From Salinispora pacifica CNR114 (GTDB taxonomy: Bacteria > Actinomycetota > Actinomycetes > Mycobacteriales > Micromonosporaceae): a stretch of 64,000 nt of DNA. Positions 8,263 through 17,485 of the stretch are shown here, one piece after another. The notes under the pieces are model-generated. The model was not told where the DNA came from. It did not search any database and was given only the letters and a program-made list of their open reading frames with translations. The position numbers and the translations under genes are program-made. The stretch is taken from NCBI RefSeq assembly GCF_000514775.1, contig NZ_AZWO01000006.1:124001-188000 (forward strand), in the 5' to 3' direction. The stretch's first letter is position 1; every line of letters starts with the position of its first letter.

Positions 8263-9225
8263 CTACCGGCCCGCGTCCGGGATTCGACGGGCGAGGTCGG
8301 CAGCGCCGATAAGACCGGCGTCGTTGCCGAGCTTGGCGGGGCAGACCTGCGCCACCGGCAGCCGGCCCCGCTGCGCGAGCGCCTCGGTGTAGGCGGAGCG
8401 GGCCGGTCCCAGCAGCAGATCACCGGCTTCGACGACGCCACCGCCGACCACCAACACCTGCGGGTCCAGGATCTGCGCCAGGTCGGCGAGACCGCTGCCG
8501 AGCCAGTGGCCGACCTGGGCGAAAGCCTCGGTGGAGACCGGGTCGCCGTCCCGCGCCGCGACCGTGACCATCCGGCCGGTGATCGCATCGACGTCGCCAC
8601 CGGCATGGGCCAGCAGGGCGGCAGCGCGGTGCGGTTCCTGGCGGGCTGCGGCGCGGGCGAAGCGCACCAAGGCGCTCCCACTGGCGTACTGCTCGATGCA
8701 GCCCAGCCGACCGCAGCCGCACTGGTGCCCGTCCGGCACGCTGAGCATGTGTCCCAGCTCGGCGGCGATGCCGTGCGCGCCACGCACCAGCTCGCCACCG
8801 AGCACGATGCCGCCGCCGACCCCGGTGCCGATGGTGAACATGACCATCGAGTCCTCGGCGTCGCGGGCCGCACCGTAGCGGAACTCCGCCCAGGCGGCCA
8901 CGTTGGCGTCGTTCTCCACGATCACCGGCAGGTCGGTGGCGCCGTTGACGAACTCGCGTAGCGGCTCGTCCCGCCAGGCGAGGTTCGGGGCGAAGAGCAC
9001 CGTCGAACGACTGGCGTCGATCCAGCCGGCCGCACCGATGCCGACCCCCTCGACCGCCCGCCCCTCGGCCAGTTCTCGGATCACCTCGACGATGACGTCA
9101 CAGGTCTTACCGACGTCGTCCGCGGGAGTGTCCCGTCGGGTCTGCACGAGCACCGTGCCCGTGTCGTCCACGACACCGGCTGCGACCTTCGTGCCACCGA
9201 CGTCCACTCCGATGGTCAGCGTCAC
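8263..9225 (-). CDS. glkA: ROK-family glucokinase
   Basis: 320 residues. Phosphorylates glucose with ATP and, in streptomycetes, the orthologue also mediates carbon catabolite repression. Seen: ATP-binding DVGGTK near residues 7-12, the sugar-binding/catalytic ENDANVAAW with the catalytic Asp, IGTGVGGGIV, GAHGIAAELGHM, and the ROK zinc motif C-G-C-G-R-L-G-C-I-E. The frame is open 190 codons further upstream, but family alignment and an AGGGGAG box about 8 bases upstream point to GTG 9225. Followed downstream by the monooxygenase; upstream lies a DUF5304-like gene, an arrangement also known beside glkA in Streptomyces. Confidence 0.92.
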   Translation of the reverse strand: MTLTIGVDVGGTKVAAGVVDDTGTVLVQTRRDTPADDVGKTCDVIVEVIRELAEGRAVEGVGIGAAGWIDASRSTVLFAPNLAWRDEPLREFVNGATDLPVIVENDANVAAWAEFRYGAARDAEDSMVMFTIGTGVGGGIVLGGELVRGAHGIAAELGHMLSVPDGHQCGCGRLGCIEQYASGSALVRFARAAARQEPHRAAALLAHAGGDVDAITGRMVTVAARDGDPVSTEAFAQVGHWLGSGLADLAQILDPQVLVVGGGVVEAGDLLLGPARSAYTEALAQRGRLPVAQVCPAKLGNDAGLIGAADLARRIPDAGR

Positions 9226-9292
9226 CGCTGCCACTCCCCTCTGCTGTACTGCCCGGCCCGAGGCGTTACGCCGGTTGGGTCGGGGTGCTGGG

Positions 9293-9913
9293 TCAGGCCC
9301 CGCGGGCGTCCTCGCCCATGTCGCCGGGCACCCGAGCGGCGGGCACCACGGGACGGTCAGCCGTCGCCGGTATCTTCTCTGTCGCGGTCGGCCCGGCGCC
9401 GTTGACGGGCGGTGCGGCGGCCGGGACGGGGTCCTCCTCCGCCCGAGTTGCGGCGGACCAGACATCCCCCTCGGGCGCCGACGGAGAATCATGCCTGCTC
9501 CGGGTGGCTGCCTGCCACACCGGGGTTGGCCTCCCCGGTGCCGCGGTTTCCGCGGTGGGGTCCGCCGCGGTGGGGTCCGGCTGTGCCGAGGCGAATGCCC
9601 GGAGCAGGCTCGCCACTCCGGCAGCCAGGTCACCGGCTCCGGTGGCGAGCCGCTCGGCGAATTCCGGACTCGGGTCTCGTAAGGCGACAATCGCCCGGCA
9701 GAGCGGGCAGATACAGCACTCCGCCGTACCGGTCGACAGACCGGCACCGGTCGAACTTTCAGCGTGACCGAGAACACTCGAGACGATCCCACCGAGCGGG
9801 CCCCACGAGGTTCCGCCCTCCGTGCCGGCCGCGGCGAGCCGCGCCGCGGCCAACAGGGTCGCGACCAGCCGTTCCGCCTCTTCCCGGGCCGAACCCGGAT
9901 CCGTTGCCCCCAT
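9293..9913 (-). CDS. DUF5304-like conserved protein with a Cys cluster
   Basis: 206 residues. Residues 1-115 are conserved in character: an Ala-rich helix (EEAERLVATLLAAARLAAAG), then a Cys cluster E-C-C-I-C-P-L-C-R at about 65-73 that could bind a metal, and helix EFAERLATGAGDLAAGVASL. The rest is proline/alanine-rich and probably disordered. ATG start with GGGGGAG upstream. I recognise the layout as that of the DUF5304 proteins next to glucokinase in actinomycetes; biochemical role unknown. It is 67 bases upstream of glkA on the same strand and may be co-transcribed with it. Confidence 0.75.
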   Translation of the reverse strand: MGATDPGSAREEAERLVATLLAAARLAAAGTEGGTSWGPLGGIVSSVLGHAESSTGAGLSTGTAECCICPLCRAIVALRDPSPEFAERLATGAGDLAAGVASLLRAFASAQPDPTAADPTAETAAPGRPTPVWQAATRSRHDSPSAPEGDVWSAATRAEEDPVPAAAPPVNGAGPTATEKIPATADRPVVPAARVPGDMGEDARGA

Positions 9914-9955
9914 GGGCGGCTCCCCCTACCGAAACGGCCGCGTCAACACGGCGCG

Positions 9956-10399
9956 TCAGATGCCTTCTACCCGGTGCTTGAGCTGCTTCAACGCAGCTTC
10001 CATGATCATTCTCTCAGCCTTGCGGCGAAACATCCCAAGCATCCCAACCGACAGCTCGACCTCCAGTGTGTAGGTCACCGTGGTCGTGCCATCCGCGTTG
10101 CCCACCAGGTCGTACGAACCGTGCTGAGAGCGCTGCATTCGGGAGGGCGCCGCCAGGTGCCACTCGATCCGGCTGCGGTCCGCTGCGTACTCGTAGACCA
10201 GCACATACTCGTCCATCAGAACGCCGGCGTCGAGGGTGAACCGGACCTGACGGGCGTAGCCGTCGGCGTCCTCCTCAAGCACCTCCACCTGCCGCAACGC
10301 CTCGGTCCATTCGGGGTAGCGGGCCAGGTCGCAGATGACCGCCGCCACCTGCTCCGGTGCCGCGCCGATCGTGATCGACTGGGTGGAGGAGTCCGCCAT
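9956..10399 (-). CDS. SRPBCC (START-like) family protein, Rv2185c type
   Basis: 147 residues spanning a whole SRPBCC domain: QSITIGAAPEQVAAVICDLA, RYPEWTEALRQVEVLEED, VRFTLDAGVLMDEYVLVYEY and a long C-terminal helix MIMEAALKQLKHRVEGI. Such domains bind hydrophobic ligands in a deep pocket. In mycobacteria the homologue sits beside fadD15 as here, where it is divergent from the acyl-CoA ligase, so a lipid-related role is plausible but not shown. Only 42 bases separate it from the DUF5304-like gene downstream. The ATG follows a TAGCCT box by 6 bases with no ribosome binding site, so it is probably translated leaderless. Confidence 0.85.
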   Translation of the reverse strand: MADSSTQSITIGAAPEQVAAVICDLARYPEWTEALRQVEVLEEDADGYARQVRFTLDAGVLMDEYVLVYEYAADRSRIEWHLAAPSRMQRSQHGSYDLVGNADGTTTVTYTLEVELSVGMLGMFRRKAERMIMEAALKQLKHRVEGI

Positions 10400-10405
10400 G
10401 GGGGG

Positions 10406-10411
10406 AGGCTA
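10406..10411 (-). promoter_or_regulatory. -10 box of a leaderless promoter (SRPBCC gene)
   Basis: On the minus strand TAGCCT is followed by six C residues and then the ATG at 10399, placing the transcription start at or next to the start codon. Confidence 0.5.
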
Positions 10412-10459
10412 CCCGGCCGTGTGACGAACCTGTCTGCACCACCCACGGCGCTGGACGGG

Positions 10460-10465
10460 TAGGTT
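10460..10465 (+). promoter_or_regulatory. Candidate -10 box for the acyl-CoA ligase gene
   Basis: TAGGTT stands 60 bases upstream of the GTG start, giving a leader that contains the GAGGAGAG ribosome binding site. No good -35 is seen. Confidence 0.35.
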
Positions 10466-10525
10466 GCGACAGAGCCGACCGTGAGGGCGGCCTGCCCGGC
10501 CAGCGTGAACACGAGGAGAGTGCAG

Positions 10526-12325
10526 GTGCGCGAGTTCTCCGTCCCACCGATCGTCACCGTCGGCGACTCGGCCAACCTAACCGATCCGGTCTGGGAAAAC
10601 GCTGAGGTAGCCCCAGACGTGGTGCAGTTCATCCGTGCGGGTGCCGGCGACTCCTGGGTCGACGTGACCTGCCGCCAGTTCCGCGACGAGGTGGTCGCGA
10701 CGGCACGCGGCCTGGTCGCAGCCGGGGTTCAGCCCGGCGACCGGGTCGGGCTGATGAGTCGCACCCGGTACGAGTGGACGCTCTTCGACTACGCGGTCTG
10801 GGCTGCCGGTGCGGTCACTGTGCCGATCTACGAGACCTCCAGCGCCGAGCAGACCGCCTGGATCCTGTCCGACTCGGGGGCGGTCGGCGTCCTGGTGGAG
10901 ACGGACGCGCACGCCGCGCTGGTCGCCAGGGTCCGCGACGGGGTGCCCGAGCTGACGCGCGTCTGGCAGATCGACCGCGGCGGAATGGACGAGCTGGTCA
11001 CCGCCGGTGAGTCGGTTGACCCGACCGAGATCGAGCAGCGCCGCGCGGCCGTGCGGGCCGATGACCTCGCCACCCTCGTCTACACCAGCGGCACCACCGG
11101 CCGCCCCAAGGGGTGCATGCTGACCCACCGCAGCATGTTCGCCGACATCGCCAACGCCGTGCCCGTGCTACCCAACCTGTTCGGTCCGGGCGCCTCCACC
11201 CTGCTGTTCCTGCCGCTCGCCCACGCCTTCGCCCGGCTGATCCAGGTCGGTGTGGTGCAGGCCCGCGCCACCATGGCCCACTGCCCGGACACCAGCGACC
11301 TGCTCCCCCGGTTGCAGGCGGTTCGCCCCACCTTCGTACTCTCCGTCCCCCGGGTCTTCGAGAAGGTCTACAACAGCGCCAAGCAGAAGGCCGACGCCTC
11401 CGGCAAGGGCCGGATCTTCGCCCGTGCCGAGGCAGTCGCGATCGCGTACAGCGAGGCGCTGGAGACCTCGACCGGGCCGGGCCTGGCGCTCCGGGTGCAG
11501 CACGCGCTCTTCGACCGACTGGTCTACCGCAAGCTGCGGGCCGCGCTCGGTGGACGATGTAACGATGCAATCTCCGGCGGGGCGCCACTCGGCGCGCGAC
11601 TTGGACACTTCTTCCGCGGCGTGGGGGTGACCATCTACGAGGGGTACGGGCTGACCGAGACGTCCCCCGCCGCCTCCACCAACCTGCCCGATGCCATCCG
11701 GATTGGCAGTGTCGGCCGCCCGCTGCCCGGGGTGACCATCCGGATTGACGACGACGGCGAGGTCCTCGTCGCCGGAGACCTGGTCTTCCGGGGCTACTGG
11801 CGCAACGAGGCCGCCAGCGCGGATGTGCTCACCGCCGACGGCTGGTTCCGCACCGGCGATCTGGGCCAGCTCGACAGCGACGGCTACCTGCGGATCACCG
11901 GCCGGAAGAAGGAGATCATCGTGACCGCGGGCGGCAAGAACGTCGCTCCGGCGGTCCTTGAGGATCAGGTCCGGGCGCACCCGCTGGTCAGCCAGTGCGT
12001 GGTGGTCGGCGACCGGCAGCCCTTTGTCGCGGCGCTGGTCACCGTGGATGAGGAGGCGCTGCCGGCGTGGTTGGAGGAGGCCGGCCTGCCGGCGAACACC
12101 CCGGTCGAGCAGCTCCGCGATCATGAGGGGCTGCGGTCCGAGATCCAGTCCGCGATCGACACGGCCAACCGCGCCGTGTCCCGGGCCGAGGCCATCAGGG
12201 TCTTCCGAATCCTGCCCCGGGACTTCGCCGAGACGACCGGCGAGCTGACCCCCTCCCTCAAAGTAAAGCGACAAATCGTGCACAGGTCATACGCGGCAGA
12301 AATCGCCGAAATCTACCGAAGCTGA
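10526..12325 (+). CDS. fadD15: Long-chain acyl-CoA synthetase, FadD15 type
   Basis: 599 residues. Activates a fatty acid to acyl-AMP and then acyl-CoA. Motifs in order: LVYTSGTTGRPKGCMLTHRS (ATP/AMP loop), GYGLTETSPAA (AMP-binding), GWFRTGDLGQLDSDGYLRIT (hinge, RTGD Asp binds ribose), GRKKEIIVTAGGKNVAP with the catalytic-lysine region. GTG at 10526 chosen for its GAGGAGAG 5 bases upstream; an upstream GTG at 10520 is too close to that box. Divergent from the SRPBCC gene. The next gene begins 14 bases after the stop, yet has its own promoter-like box. Confidence 0.92.
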   Translation: MREFSVPPIVTVGDSANLTDPVWENAEVAPDVVQFIRAGAGDSWVDVTCRQFRDEVVATARGLVAAGVQPGDRVGLMSRTRYEWTLFDYAVWAAGAVTVPIYETSSAEQTAWILSDSGAVGVLVETDAHAALVARVRDGVPELTRVWQIDRGGMDELVTAGESVDPTEIEQRRAAVRADDLATLVYTSGTTGRPKGCMLTHRSMFADIANAVPVLPNLFGPGASTLLFLPLAHAFARLIQVGVVQARATMAHCPDTSDLLPRLQAVRPTFVLSVPRVFEKVYNSAKQKADASGKGRIFARAEAVAIAYSEALETSTGPGLALRVQHALFDRLVYRKLRAALGGRCNDAISGGAPLGARLGHFFRGVGVTIYEGYGLTETSPAASTNLPDAIRIGSVGRPLPGVTIRIDDDGEVLVAGDLVFRGYWRNEAASADVLTADGWFRTGDLGQLDSDGYLRITGRKKEIIVTAGGKNVAPAVLEDQVRAHPLVSQCVVVGDRQPFVAALVTVDEEALPAWLEEAGLPANTPVEQLRDHEGLRSEIQSAIDTANRAVSRAEAIRVFRILPRDFAETTGELTPSLKVKRQIVHRSYAAEIAEIYRS

Positions 12326-12326
12326 C

Positions 12327-12332
12327 TACCAT
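12327..12332 (+). promoter_or_regulatory. -10 box of a leaderless promoter (sensor kinase)
   Basis: TACCAT, then 7 bases, then the GTG at 12340. No ribosome binding site is present. Confidence 0.4.
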
Positions 12333-12339
12333 CCGTCAG

Positions 12340-14031
12340 GTGCCCGCCTCCACTCCGAGACTGCCCCGACCGCATCCCCTCGCTGCTGCCGCGCGCGTGG
12401 TGATGCTGGCCTTGGTGGCGGTACTGAGCCTGCTCGCCACGCACGACCTCGCCCAGCTGTGGTGGATCGCACTCCTGGCGGCGGCGGGCCTGCCGGCACT
12501 GCTCGCGCCGACACACGACCGGCTCGGGCCGCTGAGCCGGGGCGCCGAGGTGGTGGTGCTGGGGCTCGCCACCAGCCACGTCGCCTCGGTGGCGACGATT
12601 GGCGCGCAGAACGCCGGGCTGGGCGCTTCGGCGGTGCTGCCATACCTGACCGTCCCGGTCACCGTCACCGCCCTGCGCCGACGCTTTCGCGAGGGCGCAG
12701 GGCTGCTGACGGTCATCGGCCTCACCCTCTTGCTGGCCGGAGCGCTGACCGAGATCGACGGCCAGCGGCAACTCTTCCAGGTCGGCTACCTGGCAGTCAG
12801 CGTCCAGTGGCTGACCCTCTCCGGCCTCGGGCTCTATGCGGCGCGAACCCTGCACCGGGTGATCCGGGCGCGCAGCGACAGCAAGCCCCAGCCGTACGCG
12901 GAGGCGACCCGCCTCCTTACCCAGCTACGCACAGTCGCTCGGAAGCTACCTGGCGCCACACTGGACCCGGGTGGCATCTCCGAGCACCTGCTGGAGGAGC
13001 TGCGGACGCTGGCCCGGACAGACCGGGGGGCCGTCCTGTCGGCCAGTGGTGGTGGCCGGTTGGTCGTCCTGGCCCAGTGCGGTGCCGACCGGGTGGACTG
13101 GGAAACCACACTGGACGCGGACTCGGCGATCGCCGACGCGTGGGCCAGCCAGCAGCCACAGACCGCCGCGCACTCGCAAGCCCGCTCACCCGTCGGTGGG
13201 GAGGTCTCCGCGCTGATCGTGCCACTGGTCGCCGGGGTGCGTACGGTCGGGTTGGTGGTGCTGGAGGCGGATGTCGCGCAGGCGTACCCGCCCGCGGTGG
13301 TGGCCCGGGCGACCGGACTGACCTCCCCCGCCGCGCTGCGCCTGGAGGCAGCCCTGCTCTTCGACGAGGTGCGCTCCCTGGCCACGAACGAGGAGCGACA
13401 ACGACTCGCCCGGGAGATCCACGACGGGGTGGCCCAGGAGCTGGTGATGGTCGGCTACGGCATCGACAACGCCCTGGCCACGGTGCACGAGGACACCGAG
13501 GAGACCGCTGGGTCGCTGCGTGGGCTACGTCAGGAGGTCACCCGGGTCATCACCGAGCTGCGGCTCAGCCTCTTCGAGCTGCGCAGCGAGGTGGACCGGC
13601 ACGGTGGCCTCGCCGCCGCCATCGCCGAGTACGCGCGCACAGTCGGGGTCTCCGGCGGCCTGCGGGTACACCTGTCGCTGGACGAGTCGACCGCCCGGCT
13701 GCCCGCCGCCACCGAGGCCGAGCTCCTGCGGATCGCCCAGGAGGCGGTGGCCAACGCCCGCAAGCACGCTGGCGCCTCGAACCTCTGGGTCACCTGTGCG
13801 GTGGATCCGCCGTACGCCCAGATCGAGGTGTCGGATGACGGTCACGGAATCTCCGACCACCCTGCGGACGGGCACTACGGTCTTGCGATCATGGCAGAGA
13901 GGGCGGAACGTATCCGAGGTCGACTGGAGATCCGGCCGCGGCAACCGAGCGGCACAACGGTGGCCGTGGTGGTTGGTTCGTCGTCCCAGCGCGATAGCGT
14001 GCGTGGCAGTACCACAGCAGAAGGGGAGTAA
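12340..14031 (+). CDS. Membrane sensor histidine kinase (NarL/DesK-type)
   Basis: 563 residues. The N-terminal 170 residues hold about five membrane helices (for example VVMLALVAVLSLLA and LLTVIGLTLLLAGAL). Residues 190-350 resemble a GAF sensor (HLLEELRTLARTDRGAVLS, VSALIVPLVAGVRTVGLVVL). The HisKA_3 dimer motif LAREIHDGVAQEL places the phospho-accepting His at 361. The HATPase domain shows N-box EAELLRIAQEAVANARKHA and G-boxes SDDGHGI and GHYGLAIMAERA. Stimulus unknown; MacS-like architecture. The response regulator gene starts 7 bases after its stop, so the two form one operon. Confidence 0.92.
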   Translation: MPASTPRLPRPHPLAAAARVVMLALVAVLSLLATHDLAQLWWIALLAAAGLPALLAPTHDRLGPLSRGAEVVVLGLATSHVASVATIGAQNAGLGASAVLPYLTVPVTVTALRRRFREGAGLLTVIGLTLLLAGALTEIDGQRQLFQVGYLAVSVQWLTLSGLGLYAARTLHRVIRARSDSKPQPYAEATRLLTQLRTVARKLPGATLDPGGISEHLLEELRTLARTDRGAVLSASGGGRLVVLAQCGADRVDWETTLDADSAIADAWASQQPQTAAHSQARSPVGGEVSALIVPLVAGVRTVGLVVLEADVAQAYPPAVVARATGLTSPAALRLEAALLFDEVRSLATNEERQRLAREIHDGVAQELVMVGYGIDNALATVHEDTEETAGSLRGLRQEVTRVITELRLSLFELRSEVDRHGGLAAAIAEYARTVGVSGGLRVHLSLDESTARLPAATEAELLRIAQEAVANARKHAGASNLWVTCAVDPPYAQIEVSDDGHGISDHPADGHYGLAIMAERAERIRGRLEIRPRQPSGTTVAVVVGSSSQRDSVRGSTTAEGE

Positions 14032-14038
14032 CCCGAGG

Positions 14039-14704
14039 ATGACCACACCGACACCCGCCACTCGCACCAAGGTCCTCCTTGTGGACGATCACGACCTGAT
14101 CCGTAAGGGGCTGCGGCATGCCTTCGAGCGCGACCGGCAGTTCGAGGTCGTCGGCGAGGCTGCCACCGCGGCCGAGGGGGTCCGCCAAGCCGGCGCCCTC
14201 CAACCAGACGTGGTCATCATGGACCTGCGACTGCCCGACGGCAGCGGCCTCGAGGCCACCCGCGCACTACGCAAGTCCAGCGCCACGATGGGCATCGTCG
14301 TGCTGACCATGTACGCCGGCGACGACCAGCTCTTCGGCGCGCTCGAGGCGGGCGCGAGCGCCTTCGTCCCGAAGACCGCCCCGGCGGATGAGGTGGTCGC
14401 TGCGGCCCGGCACGCCGCCTCCTCACCCAGCGCCTTCACCGCTGCCGACCTGGCTGAGGCGATGAAGCGCCGGCTGGCCCCGTCCGGGCCGCAGCTCTCC
14501 CCACGCGAAGGGCAGGTGCTGCGCCTACTCGCCGATGGAATGAGCGTGGCTGGCATCGCCAAGCAACTCTTCGTCAGTGAGTCCACTGCCAAGACGCACA
14601 TTTCCAAACTGTACGAGAAGCTCGGCGCCGCCAATCGTGCCCAGGCATTGATGACTGCGCTCCGACTCGGTCTGCTCGAGGCTCCCGACGCACCCAAATT
14701 CTGA
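14039..14704 (+). CDS. NarL/LuxR-type response regulator
   Basis: 221 residues from an ATG with AAGGGGAG about 10 bases upstream. Receiver domain: acidic pair at 16-17 (VDDHD), phospho-acceptor Asp62 in VVIMDLRLPDG, Lys112 in FVPKTAP. LuxR-type HTH at about 150-215: LSPREGQVLRLLADGMSV, AGIAKQLFVSESTAKTHISK, LYEKLGAANRAQAL. Partner of the kinase immediately upstream; target genes unknown. The 132 bases that follow (14705-14836) hold a possible TATGGT at 14772 for the next gene and nothing else I can name. Confidence 0.93.
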   Translation: MTTPTPATRTKVLLVDDHDLIRKGLRHAFERDRQFEVVGEAATAAEGVRQAGALQPDVVIMDLRLPDGSGLEATRALRKSSATMGIVVLTMYAGDDQLFGALEAGASAFVPKTAPADEVVAAARHAASSPSAFTAADLAEAMKRRLAPSGPQLSPREGQVLRLLADGMSVAGIAKQLFVSESTAKTHISKLYEKLGAANRAQALMTALRLGLLEAPDAPKF

Positions 14705-14836
14705 CCCACCGCTCAGCTAACGAGCGGACAACTTCTCACCTACGGCGGTGTTGGTCGGCGCGATGTCGCGCTATGGTCTCCCCCGGCGGAGGGGCAGTTT
14801 GCAGGGACGGTCCCCGTGCGCACGAAGAGGTGAGGC

Positions 14837-15646
14837 ATGCGACGGCCGGACTGGGCACCCGACGACATCGACATCGAGCGTCCCAGTGTCGCCCGCATGT
14901 ACGACTACTACCTTGGCGGCTCCCACAACTTTGCGGTGGACCGAGCAGCAGCACAGGCCATGGTCGCAGCCGTTCCCGAGGCCCCGCTGATGGCTCAGGC
15001 AAACCGCGCCTTCCTGCGCCGGGCGGCGCACTTCCTGGTCGATGCCGGGGTCCGGCAGTTCCTCGACATCGGCTCCGGAATCCCCACGGTCGGCAACGTG
15101 CACGAGATCGTCCAGCAGGTCGCGCCCAGTTCCCGGGTCGTCTACGTCGACACCGACCCGGTGGCGGTGGCGCACAGCCAGGAGATTCTCGCCGACAACA
15201 ACCAGGCAACCGTGGTGCAGGAGGACCTGCGGCACCCCGACCGCATCCTCAGCCATCCCGAGCTCCGTCGGCTGCTCGACCTCAACGAGCCGACGGCGGT
15301 GCTCATCGTCGCCGTCCTGCACTTCGTCTCCGACGACGACCGCCCCGCCGAGCTGCTGCGGACCCTGCGCGAGGCCCTCGCTCCCGGAAGCTGGCTGGTG
15401 CTCTCGCAGGCCAGCGACGAGGGGCGGCGGGACACCGAGCGGAGCGACGCCGAGGCGGTGTACCAACGCACCGGCAGTCCACTGTGGTTCCGCGACCGCT
15501 CCGAACTGACCACGCTCTTCGACGGTTTCGAGCTGGTCGAGCCCGGGGTGGTGTGGGTCCCGCAGTGGCGACCGGAGACACCGGAAAGCAGCGTGAACGC
15601 CGAGGCGTCGGCGTTCCTCGGTGGCGTGGGGCGGATCGGTGGCTAG
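14837..15646 (+). CDS. SAM-dependent methyltransferase, DUF574 (Methyltransf_19) family
   Basis: 269 residues, typical for this actinomycete-specific family. Diagnostic opening ERPSVARMYDYYLGGSHNFA, then FLDIGSGIPTVGNVHEI (SAM-binding glycine motif), VVYVDTDPVAVAHSQEIL (acidic residue for ribose), VLIVAVLHFVSDDDRPAEL. Substrate is unknown for nearly all members; they are numerous in Streptomyces and Micromonospora genomes. ATG start preceded by GAGGTGAGG. The following GGDEF/EAL gene starts inside its last codons. Confidence 0.9.
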   Translation: MRRPDWAPDDIDIERPSVARMYDYYLGGSHNFAVDRAAAQAMVAAVPEAPLMAQANRAFLRRAAHFLVDAGVRQFLDIGSGIPTVGNVHEIVQQVAPSSRVVYVDTDPVAVAHSQEILADNNQATVVQEDLRHPDRILSHPELRRLLDLNEPTAVLIVAVLHFVSDDDRPAELLRTLREALAPGSWLVLSQASDEGRRDTERSDAEAVYQRTGSPLWFRDRSELTTLFDGFELVEPGVVWVPQWRPETPESSVNAEASAFLGGVGRIGG

Positions 15647-17396
15647 CCCAGCCACCGCGGCTCACCCAAACGGCGCCAGCCCCGGCATGGCGACCTTTAC
15701 CCAGGAGTGGGCGAACGCGATCACCGGGACGAGCTACCTGCCGATGACCCAGGCACAGCTCAAGCGACTACTTGACCGCCTCGCCCGGCAGCTGGCGGCA
15801 GCCCTGCTCGCCGAGCCGTTCGACCTGCGAGCCGGGCAGCGCGTCGGCGCCGAGCTGGTGGCCGCACACATCGCCTCCGCCGAGGCGCTGGGCCGTACCG
15901 TTGAGGTCGTTCAACTTCGCCTGGTGCGCGACCTGGGCTTGGTCGCCGAGGACGTGGCGGACCGGCTGGCCCGGCTGCTCGCCGCCGTGACCACCGGGTA
16001 CGCCCGCGCGCTGCGCGATCGCACGCTGGACGAGCAGGAGACGATCCGGCGGGCCGCGATGGCGCAGCGAACGAAGGCCGAGCGGGCGCTCCGGGCCAGT
16101 GAGGCCCGCTTTCGGCACCAGGCCACCCACGACTCGCTCACCGACCTGCCAAACCGGAATCTCTTCACCGAACGGCTCACCGCGGCGCTGAAGGCGCCGC
16201 AGCGGGACACGGACCGGGTCGGCCTCTGCTTTCTCGACCTGGACGGGTTCAAGCGGGTCAACGACCAGCACGGACACCAGGCCGGAGACCGGGTGCTCAC
16301 GGAAGTGGCCAACCGGCTGCGCCAGGCCCTCACCGGGCATCTGGTCGCCCGGCTCGGCGGCGACGCGTTCGTCATCCTGATCGAACGCACCGGCGGCACC
16401 CGGGACGTGATCGCCGTGGCGGAGGCGGCCCTGGCCGCCGTGCACAAACCGGCCGAGGTGGCGGGCCGCGAGGTGACGGTTCGGACCAGCATCGGCATTG
16501 TGGAGCGGCAGGTTGCCGGCGCCACCGCGAACGAGCTGATGCGGGCCGCCGACTGCACCCTGCACTGGGCCAAGGCAGCCGGCGGCGGTCGGTGGATGCT
16601 CTATGATGCCGAGCGCGACCGCCGAGAGCTGACCAGCCAGGCACTGACCGCGGCGATCCCGGCTGGGCTGGACCGGGGGGAGTTCTACCTCGACTACCAA
16701 CCACTCGCCTCCCTGCGCGACGGCCGCGTGCTGGGTGTGGAGGCATTGGTGCGCTGGCGGCATCCGGAGCTGGGTGTCCTGCGGCCGGGCCAGTTTATCG
16801 GCCTCGCCGAGGAGACCGGATTGATCATCCCGCTCGGCGGCTGGGTGCTCGCCGAAGCGTGCCGGGCCGCGGGCAGTTGGTCGACGACCGCCGGGACGCC
16901 GTTCGTAAGCGTGAACCTGGCCGTCCGGCAGGTGCACCGACCGGGCCTGGTGCAGGAGGTCCGCAGCATCCTGCGGCACACCGGACTACCGCCGGAACGT
17001 CTCCAGTTGGAGATCACCGAGAGCGCCATGATGAGCCCCGCCGAGGAACCGGTGCGGGCGCTGCGCCACCTCGCAGACCTCGGTGTCCGCATCGCCATCG
17101 ACGACTTCGGCACCGGCTACAGCAACCTGGCGTACCTGCGCGACCTACCGGTAACCGAACTGAAGGTGGCCGGGGAGTTCGTTGCCGGGCTGCGCGCCCA
17201 GGAGCCCCAGGCAGACGAGAGGATCGTCGCGTCGTTGGTCTCGCTGGCCCACGCGCTCAACCTGACCGTCACCGCGGAGGGGGTGGAGACAGCCGGGCAG
17301 GCCGAACGGCTGCGGGCCATTGGCTGCGACGCTGGGCAGGGCTGGCACTTCGGCCGCCCAGAACCTGCCGACCGGATTCTGGCCCGACTGGGCTGA
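15639..17396 (+). CDS. GGDEF-EAL protein with a degenerate GGDAF active site
   Basis: 585 residues from GTG 15639, overlapping the methyltransferase stop by 8 bases (a later ATG at 15687 is possible). Residues 20-140 are an actinobacterial N-terminal domain (LPMTQAQLKRLLDRLARQLA). GGDEF domain at about 160-320 begins THDSLTDLPNRNLFTERL; its active-site loop reads RLGGDAFVIL, Ala instead of Glu, so diguanylate cyclase activity is doubtful. EAL domain at about 335-580 keeps EALVRWRHP, the Asn in SVNLAVRQ, ITESAMM, DDFGTGYSNL, and K in ELKVAG, so c-di-GMP phosphodiesterase activity is plausible. No membrane helix: a cytosolic c-di-GMP turnover protein is inferred. Confidence 0.9.
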   Translation: MASPATAAHPNGASPGMATFTQEWANAITGTSYLPMTQAQLKRLLDRLARQLAAALLAEPFDLRAGQRVGAELVAAHIASAEALGRTVEVVQLRLVRDLGLVAEDVADRLARLLAAVTTGYARALRDRTLDEQETIRRAAMAQRTKAERALRASEARFRHQATHDSLTDLPNRNLFTERLTAALKAPQRDTDRVGLCFLDLDGFKRVNDQHGHQAGDRVLTEVANRLRQALTGHLVARLGGDAFVILIERTGGTRDVIAVAEAALAAVHKPAEVAGREVTVRTSIGIVERQVAGATANELMRAADCTLHWAKAAGGGRWMLYDAERDRRELTSQALTAAIPAGLDRGEFYLDYQPLASLRDGRVLGVEALVRWRHPELGVLRPGQFIGLAEETGLIIPLGGWVLAEACRAAGSWSTTAGTPFVSVNLAVRQVHRPGLVQEVRSILRHTGLPPERLQLEITESAMMSPAEEPVRALRHLADLGVRIAIDDFGTGYSNLAYLRDLPVTELKVAGEFVAGLRAQEPQADERIVASLVSLAHALNLTVTAEGVETAGQAERLRAIGCDAGQGWHFGRPEPADRILARLG

Positions 17397-17485
17397 CAGC
17401 CGTCGGGGCTGAGCACCGCTCCGCCCGGCCCACCGCGTGCACTTCGGGCCCCTGCTCCTCCCGGGCCACCCGCCCACCGCGTCGC

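Noticed and set aside
9226..9792. N-terminal extension of glucokinase frame
   Set aside because: The extra 190 codons are Arg/Pro-rich, overlap the DUF5304-like gene and precede the ROK start that has a good ribosome binding site.
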